Below are positions 59,680 to 64,000 of a DNA stretch of 64,000 nucleotides, piece by piece; within the stretch, counting starts at the first letter, position 1; the number at the start of each line of letters is the position of its first letter. The translations under genes were made by a program, and so were the position numbers. The notes under the pieces were generated by a model. That model had not been told where the DNA came from, did not search any database, and saw only the letters and a program-made list of their open reading frames with translations. This DNA is from Haloechinothrix sp033042135 (GTDB lineage: Bacteria; Actinomycetota; Actinomycetes; Mycobacteriales; Pseudonocardiaceae), in assembly GCF_033042135.1 (NCBI RefSeq), contig NZ_WBXM01000005.1:186001-250000 (forward strand), given 5' to 3'.

Positions 59680-60390
59680 ATGACCGCATCTGACCGGTTA
59701 CGTCCCCGCCGTCCGCGCGGCTACTTCCTGCGCGCCGCGGTAGCGGTGGTGGCTACCGCCGTGGCGGCGGCCACCGCCACGGCCGTTCCCCAAGCATCGG
59801 CCGTCTCCGCCGAGGCCAAGCCCGTGATCTTCGTGCACGGCTTCAAGGGCAGCACCAAGACCGACTGGAGCGTGATGGCCGAGGAGTTCCGCGACAACGG
59901 TTACACCTCGCTGTGGGAGTTCACCTACAGCTCGACGAAGTCGAACCGGACCATCGCCGAGGAGTTCTCCGAGGCCGTCGATTACGTGAAGTCCGAGACC
60001 GGCGCCGAGCGGGTCGGGGTCGTCACCCACTCCATGGGTGGCCTCAACACGCGCTGGTACCTGAAGTTCCTCGGCGGGACCGACAACGTCAGCTCGTGGG
60101 TCTCCCTCGGCGGGCCGAATCACGGCACCAACTGGGCTTACGGCTGCTTCTACACCGCCTGTTTCGAGATGCGTCCCGGATCGAACTTCCTCACCACCCT
60201 CAATGAGGGAGACGAGACGCCCGGCCCCGTCGACTACGGCACCTGGTGGTCACCCTGCGACGGGATCATCGATCCCACCGACAGCGTGCTGCTGGACGGC
60301 GCGAAGAACACCAAGACCGAGTGCATCGGCCACAACGAACTACCCCGTGACGAAGTCGTAGCGGGGCAGGTCGTCGACTTCGTCAGCTAA
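59680..60390 (+). CDS. Secreted lipase / esterase (alpha/beta hydrolase)
   Basis: The 236-residue protein has a signal peptide (RAAVAVVATAVAAATATAV, ~residues 18-36) ending near Ala-Ser-Ala, then a compact alpha/beta hydrolase. Visible are the oxyanion HGFKGS, the nucleophile elbow THSMGG, the acid region IIDPTDSVLLDGA and the catalytic His in CIGHNELPRD. Cysteines in CFYTACFEM suggest a disulfide. It resembles small bacterial triacylglycerol lipases. ATG 59680 stands after a GTGAGGAG ribosome binding site. Divergent from the PucR-type gene, which may regulate it. Confidence 0.85.
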   Translation: MTASDRLRPRRPRGYFLRAAVAVVATAVAAATATAVPQASAVSAEAKPVIFVHGFKGSTKTDWSVMAEEFRDNGYTSLWEFTYSSTKSNRTIAEEFSEAVDYVKSETGAERVGVVTHSMGGLNTRWYLKFLGGTDNVSSWVSLGGPNHGTNWAYGCFYTACFEMRPGSNFLTTLNEGDETPGPVDYGTWWSPCDGIIDPTDSVLLDGAKNTKTECIGHNELPRDEVVAGQVVDFVS

Positions 60391-60484
60391 CGAGGTGCCC
60401 GTGTCGGGCGGCGCCTGACCGCGCGAGGCGGTTGGGGCACCATGGTCCCGCGATCCCGTGAACCACGAACCGGGAGGGACATGG

Positions 60485-60655
60485 ATGATCGAGTGCTCGC
60501 GCTGCGCCACGGTGTTCGAACCCACCCGCACCAGGTGGCTGTGCCCGATGTGCAAGTGGAAGGAATCCTGCTGCGAGGGGGAGGCCCAGCCCGGGGGCGA
60601 CCGCGCCGAGACTGTTGCCTCGGGACGGCTCCGTGAGAGCGCACGCGATCGCTGA
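60485..60655 (+). CDS. Small zinc-ribbon protein
   Basis: The 56-residue protein starts IECSRCATVFEPTRTRWLCPMCKWKESCCEGE and contains two CxxC pairs (Cys4/7 and Cys19/22), a zinc-ribbon knuckle pair, with extra cysteines in CC. A Glu/Arg-rich tail follows. GGGAGGG lies upstream of ATG 60485 at good spacing. Function unknown. The cysteine pattern and ribosome binding site argue for a real gene. Confidence 0.55.
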   Translation: MIECSRCATVFEPTRTRWLCPMCKWKESCCEGEAQPGGDRAETVASGRLRESARDR

Positions 60656-60696
60656 GGCGTGCGGCGCCGCCCGTCGGTCGCGTACCGTCTCCGGCG

Positions 60697-61101
60697 TCAC
60701 TGCCCCATCGCGGCCGGATCCATGTACATGACCTCCCAGAGGTGGCCATCGAGATCGGCGAAGCTCCTGCCGTACATGCCCGGCATCTCCATCGGCTCGT
60801 TGGACGGCGCTCCCCCGCTGGCCAGCGCCGTGTCGACCAGGGTGTCGACCTGCTCCCTGTGCTCGGCCGACAGCGCGATGATCGCCTCGGTGTGGGAGGT
60901 GGTGTCGCAGATCGACTTCTTGGTGAAACCGTCGAAGAAGTCCCGGACCAGCAGCATGACGAAGGCGTCCTGGCCGACGATCATGCAGGTGGCGTTCTCG
61001 TCGGTGAAGTTCGGATCGAAGGTGAAACCGAGCGCGGTGAAGAATTCCACCGACTTGGTCAGGTCGGCGACAGGCAGGTTGACGAACATCTTCCTCGACA
61101 T
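60697..61101 (-). CDS. VOC superfamily (glyoxalase/bleomycin-resistance-like) protein
   Basis: The 134-residue protein fits the VOC fold: KMFVNLPVADLTKSVEFFTALGF, DAFVMLLVRDFFDGF, and FADLDGHLWEVMYMDP at the end with a metal-type Glu. It may be a dioxygenase-like or resistance protein; the ligand is unknown. ATG 61101 has AAGGAGCACAAG directly before it. Repeats of AAGGAGCAC (61102-61119) duplicate the ribosome binding site. Confidence 0.85.
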   Translation of the reverse strand: MSRKMFVNLPVADLTKSVEFFTALGFTFDPNFTDENATCMIVGQDAFVMLLVRDFFDGFTKKSICDTTSHTEAIIALSAEHREQVDTLVDTALASGGAPSNEPMEMPGMYGRSFADLDGHLWEVMYMDPAAMGQ

Positions 61102-61298
61102 CTTGTGCTCCTTGTGCTCCTTGTCAGCGGTAGAAAGCGTGTGCCTCACCCAGGTAGACTCCACGCGCTCACGGAACTCATCGGCCGCGCAGGCTGGACA
61201 TCATCCGGCCTGGTGACCGGCGCTCGCGGACGGCTGCGGCTACGATCACGGTGGAAACCGGACCGCTTCCTGTCGCGCAGCACGCGAGGAGGGCAACT

Positions 61299-61577
61299 GT
61301 GATCACCGCGATCGTGCTGGTGCACGCCACACCGGAGAGCATCCCCGAGACGGCGCAGGCGATCGCCGACATCGACGGGGTGTCGGAGGTCTACTCCTGC
61401 GCGGGTGACATCGACATCGTCGCTCTCGTGCGGGTACCCGATCACGAGGATCTGGCGGCGGTGATCCCGCAGCGGATCAGCAAGGTTCCCGGCGTAGTCG
61501 CCACCGACACACACATCGCGTTCCGCTCGTATTCCCGAGCGGAAACAGAATCCGCGTTCTCACTCGGCCAGACCTGA
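61299..61577 (+). CDS. Stand-alone Lrp/AsnC ligand-binding (RAM) domain protein
   Basis: The 92-residue protein consists only of the Lrp/AsnC effector domain (AIVLVHATPESIPETAQAIADID, EVYSCAGDIDIVALVRVPDH) and lacks a helix-turn-helix. It can bind amino acids and may oligomerise with full-length regulators. GTG 61299 follows GAGGAGGG. No partner gene is next to it. Confidence 0.85.
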   Translation: MITAIVLVHATPESIPETAQAIADIDGVSEVYSCAGDIDIVALVRVPDHEDLAAVIPQRISKVPGVVATDTHIAFRSYSRAETESAFSLGQT

Positions 61578-61745
61578 CCCGACATCTCCCCTGACGAACG
61601 GATCCCCCGCCACGTTTTGTGCCCACCGAGCGCACCGCTGTCCGCTGAACGCCCCGACCTCGGCGGCCGACACCGTGCCGCGCGTGGCCGGTACCGTTGT
61701 GCTGACCGTGCGTACCGACCGCACCAGCGACCCAGCGAGGTGACC

Positions 61746-62720
61746 ATGCCCCCGGCGACCGTCGAAGTCCACCACACGTCCGAGCAGGCGGCGCAGGCGC
61801 TGCGTGCCGACGTGATCGCAGGGCTGACCGCGACGCCGAAGTGGTTGCCGCCGAAGTGGTTCTACGACGACCGAGGCAGCGAGCTGTTCGAGGAGATCAC
61901 CCGGCTGCCCGAGTACTACCCGAGCGCCGCCGAACGCGAGATCCTCGCCGCGAAGGCGGACGAGCTGGCGGCCATCACGGAGGCAACGGCCCTTGTGGAG
62001 CTCGGTTCGGGGGCACCGGATAAGGCTCACCTGCTACTGCGGGCGCTCACCGGGGCGGGCCCGCTGCGCGAGTACTACCCGCTGGACGTCTCCGAGCACG
62101 CGCTGCGCGAGACCGCGCACGACATCGCGGCGGCCTACCCCTGGCTGCGGGTGCACGGATTGGTCGCCGACTTCACCAGCGCGCTGACGGTCCCCGACGG
62201 ACACAGGCCGCGACTGGTGGCCTTCCTCGGTGGGACCATCGGCAACCTGCTTCCCGACGAGCGCGCGAAGTTCCTCGAGTCCGTCCGCAACACCCTCGAC
62301 ACCGGGGAATGGCTACTGCTGGGCAGCGACTTGGTCAAGGATCGGGACACGCTGGTGCGCGCCTACGACGACGACAGGGGCGTCACCGCCGAGTTCAACC
62401 GCAACGTGCTGAACGTGCTCAACGTCGAGCTCGGAGCCGATTTCGACCCTGCGGCATTCGACCACCGCGCGGAGTGGAACGAGCAGGAAGAGTGGATCGA
62501 GATGCGGCTGCGCGCCACGCGCGCCATGCGGGTGACGCTGCCAGCGCTTAACCTCGTTGTCGACTTCGCCGAGGGCGAGGAGCTGCGTACCGAGGTATCG
62601 GCGAAGTTTCGCAGGAACCGGGTCGCCGCCGAACTCACCGCCGCGGGGTTTTCGCTGCACAGCTGGTGGACTGACGACGAGGCGCGGTTCGCGGTGAGCC
62701 TGGCGCGCGCCGCCGGTTGA
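61746..62720 (+). CDS. egtD: L-histidine Nalpha-methyltransferase EgtD
   Basis: The 324-residue SAM-dependent enzyme has WLPPKWFYDDRGSELFEEIT, PEYYPSAAEREIL, the SAM site VELGSGAPDKAHLLL and FLGGTIGNLLPDERAKFL, all typical of EgtD. It trimethylates histidine to hercynine, the first step of ergothioneine (and selenoneine) synthesis. ATG 61746 has GAGGTGA upstream. The following gene encodes an EgtB/SenA-like sulfoxide synthase, so this is part of an ergothioneine or selenoneine locus. Confidence 0.92.
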   Translation: MPPATVEVHHTSEQAAQALRADVIAGLTATPKWLPPKWFYDDRGSELFEEITRLPEYYPSAAEREILAAKADELAAITEATALVELGSGAPDKAHLLLRALTGAGPLREYYPLDVSEHALRETAHDIAAAYPWLRVHGLVADFTSALTVPDGHRPRLVAFLGGTIGNLLPDERAKFLESVRNTLDTGEWLLLGSDLVKDRDTLVRAYDDDRGVTAEFNRNVLNVLNVELGADFDPAAFDHRAEWNEQEEWIEMRLRATRAMRVTLPALNLVVDFAEGEELRTEVSAKFRRNRVAAELTAAGFSLHSWWTDDEARFAVSLARAAG

Positions 62721-62888
62721 CCGCCGACGGCCGCTCCGGGCGTGTCACCAGGATGACAAAGATCAACGCGAACGGACGCTGACAGGCGTCTTCTGCTGTG
62801 TTTTCATCGCTGTCGGTGCTCGCTGTCGGGGAGGGGCCGTAAGGTTTCGACACGTCCCGACAGCCTCGGTGGCGCGAAGGAGGGCGTT

Positions 62889-64000
62889 GTGGAACATCGA
62901 GCGGTCGCGGCTGACGAGCTGGCAAGCTGGGTGGTGGATGCCGCGGAACGGGCGCAGCAGCTGGTCAACGACCTCACCGACGAGCAACTCGTCGGGCCAC
63001 TGCTGCCCGAGGTGAATCCCCTCATCTGGGAGATCGGGCACATCGCCTGGTTCCAAGAACTCTTCGTGCTGCGCCGCGCATGCGGGTACGAGCCGATCCT
63101 GCCCCACACCGACGCGATCTACGACTCCGGTGCGATCCCCCACGACACGCGCTGGTACCTGGCGCTGCCGCCCCGCGAGGACACCGTCTCCTACATGCGT
63201 ACCGTCGCCGAGCGGGTCGCCCACGAGGTCACCGCGGGCACGGCGAACGACGTGGTGCGCCACTTCGCCCGCTACACGGTGCACCACCACGACACCCACA
63301 CCGAGGCGTTCACCTACACCAGGCAGACTCTCGGGCTACCCGCCCCCGCCCTGCCGGGGTTGACCGATTCCGGTGCCACGTTCGGCTCGGACGGCACACC
63401 GGAGGGCAAGGACGTGTCGTTCGAGGGCGGCCGGTTCCCGCTAGGGGCCTACCGGGCCGATCCGTTCGTCTACGACAACGAGAAGTGGGCCCACCCCGTC
63501 GACGTCGGACCGTTCGCGATGGCCTCGACCCCGGTGACCCAGGGCGAGTTCGCCGAGTTCGTCGACGACGGTGGCTACACCACCCTCCACCTGTGGTCGG
63601 ACGGCGGCGCCTGGCTGGCGGCGACCGGCGCGCGGCACCCGGTGTACTGGCGCCGGGGACCGGACGGCGGGTGGCAGCGCAGACACTTCGACACCTGGGT
63701 GGCGCTGGAACCGGACCTGCCTGTCAGCCACATCAGCTGGTGGGAAGCCGACGCCTACTGCCGATGGGCGGGTAGGCGGTTGCCGACGGAGGCGGAATGG
63801 GAGTTCGCCGCTACCGCGGGCAGGCGTGACAAGCCCACCTACCCGTGGGGCAGCCGGCTTCCGGAGCCGGAGCACGCGGCCACCGACTGGCGTTCCCTCG
63901 GGCCGGTGCCGGTCACGGCCTGCGCCGCAGGGGACTCCCCGGACGGTTGCAGGCAGCTGATCGGGAACGTCTGGGAATGGACCGCCAGCGACTTCTCCGG
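62889..64000 (+). CDS. EgtB/SenA-like nonheme iron synthase, 5' part
   Basis: An open frame without stops runs from GTG 62889 to the window end (370 complete codons), with AAGGAGG upstream. Residues ~10-150 are a DinB-like helical domain with the iron His ligands (IGHIAWFQE, and HHHDTHTEAF). From ~205 follows a formylglycine-generating-enzyme-like domain (SWWEADAYCRWAGRRLPTEAEWEFAA, here residues ~281-306, and GNVWEWTAS). EgtB couples hercynine to a cysteine or gamma-glutamylcysteine sulfur; SenA does the analogous selenium reaction. The sequence has IWEIGHIAWFQEL rather than the mycobacterial type I pattern, so either role is possible. The rest lies beyond the window. Confidence 0.8.
   Translation, partial: MEHRAVAADELASWVVDAAERAQQLVNDLTDEQLVGPLLPEVNPLIWEIGHIAWFQELFVLRRACGYEPILPHTDAIYDSGAIPHDTRWYLALPPREDTVSYMRTVAERVAHEVTAGTANDVVRHFARYTVHHHDTHTEAFTYTRQTLGLPAPALPGLTDSGATFGSDGTPEGKDVSFEGGRFPLGAYRADPFVYDNEKWAHPVDVGPFAMASTPVTQGEFAEFVDDGGYTTLHLWSDGGAWLAATGARHPVYWRRGPDGGWQRRHFDTWVALEPDLPVSHISWWEADAYCRWAGRRLPTEAEWEFAATAGRRDKPTYPWGSRLPEPEHAATDWRSLGPVPVTACAAGDSPDGCRQLIGNVWEWTASDFS

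Overview
This window is high-GC (about 70% by eye) actinobacterial DNA. The gene content fits Pseudonocardiaceae or a close relative: SepIVA between coaD and rpmF, a HelD-type helicase, a mycobacterial-type methylenetetrahydrofolate reductase, a mycosin-like protease, egtD followed by an egtB-like gene, and a 13E12-type HNH remnant with a LexA-like box. The family-level placement is an inference. I found no rRNA, tRNA, CRISPR array or intact insertion sequence.

Positions 1-11216 hold a plus-strand molybdenum/tungsten island. After the 3' part of a DUF6986 gene come a MobA fused to a MoaD/ThiS-like tail ending in Gly-Gly, an aldehyde:ferredoxin oxidoreductase (AOR), a cysteine-type formate-dehydrogenase-like catalytic subunit with NuoG-like Fe-S domains, a NuoE-NuoF fusion, a MoeA, and a second MoeA fused to a periplasmic-binding-protein-like domain. 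The AOR, FdhA-like and NuoEF-like genes overlap at their stop/start codons. They look like a translationally coupled NAD-linked enzyme complex with two different Mo/W active sites.

Positions 11375-24190 are a purine (urate/allantoin) catabolic region. On the plus strand are hyi, glxR, gcl, glxK, allantoicase and a small allophanate-hydrolase-C-terminal-like protein. On the minus strand are a xanthine/urate permease, urate oxidase, HIU hydrolase, OHCU decarboxylase, a YheO-like regulator, a UPF0045 protein and allantoinase. Together they take urate through allantoin to glyoxylate and on to glycerate and phosphoglycerate. No recognisable ureidoglycolate lyase, xanthine dehydrogenase or urease is present. 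Three promoters of the region carry pairs of 15-bp pseudo-palindromes, always with centres 21 bp apart, which suggests one shared repressor. A frameshifted DUF2200 gene sits between the two halves.

After a divergent NmrA/AraC pair, positions 26372-49568 are conserved actinobacterial core: ftsY, smc, acylphosphatase, mutM, rnc, rpmF, yceD, sepIVA, coaD, rsmD, helD, an adenylate cyclase, pyc, recG, a DAK2 protein and rpmB. One inserted secreted protein in this stretch contains a perfect 117-bp tandem duplication. Positions 49588-64000 are more accessory: UPF0045, an HNH pseudogene with a LexA-like box, a CaiB-type CoA transferase, a mycosin-like protease divergent from a PASTA pseudokinase that lacks its catalytic Asp, metF-like, an SDR, an ACT-domain protein, a PucR-type regulator, a secreted lipase, small proteins, egtD, and an EgtB/SenA-like gene cut by the window end.
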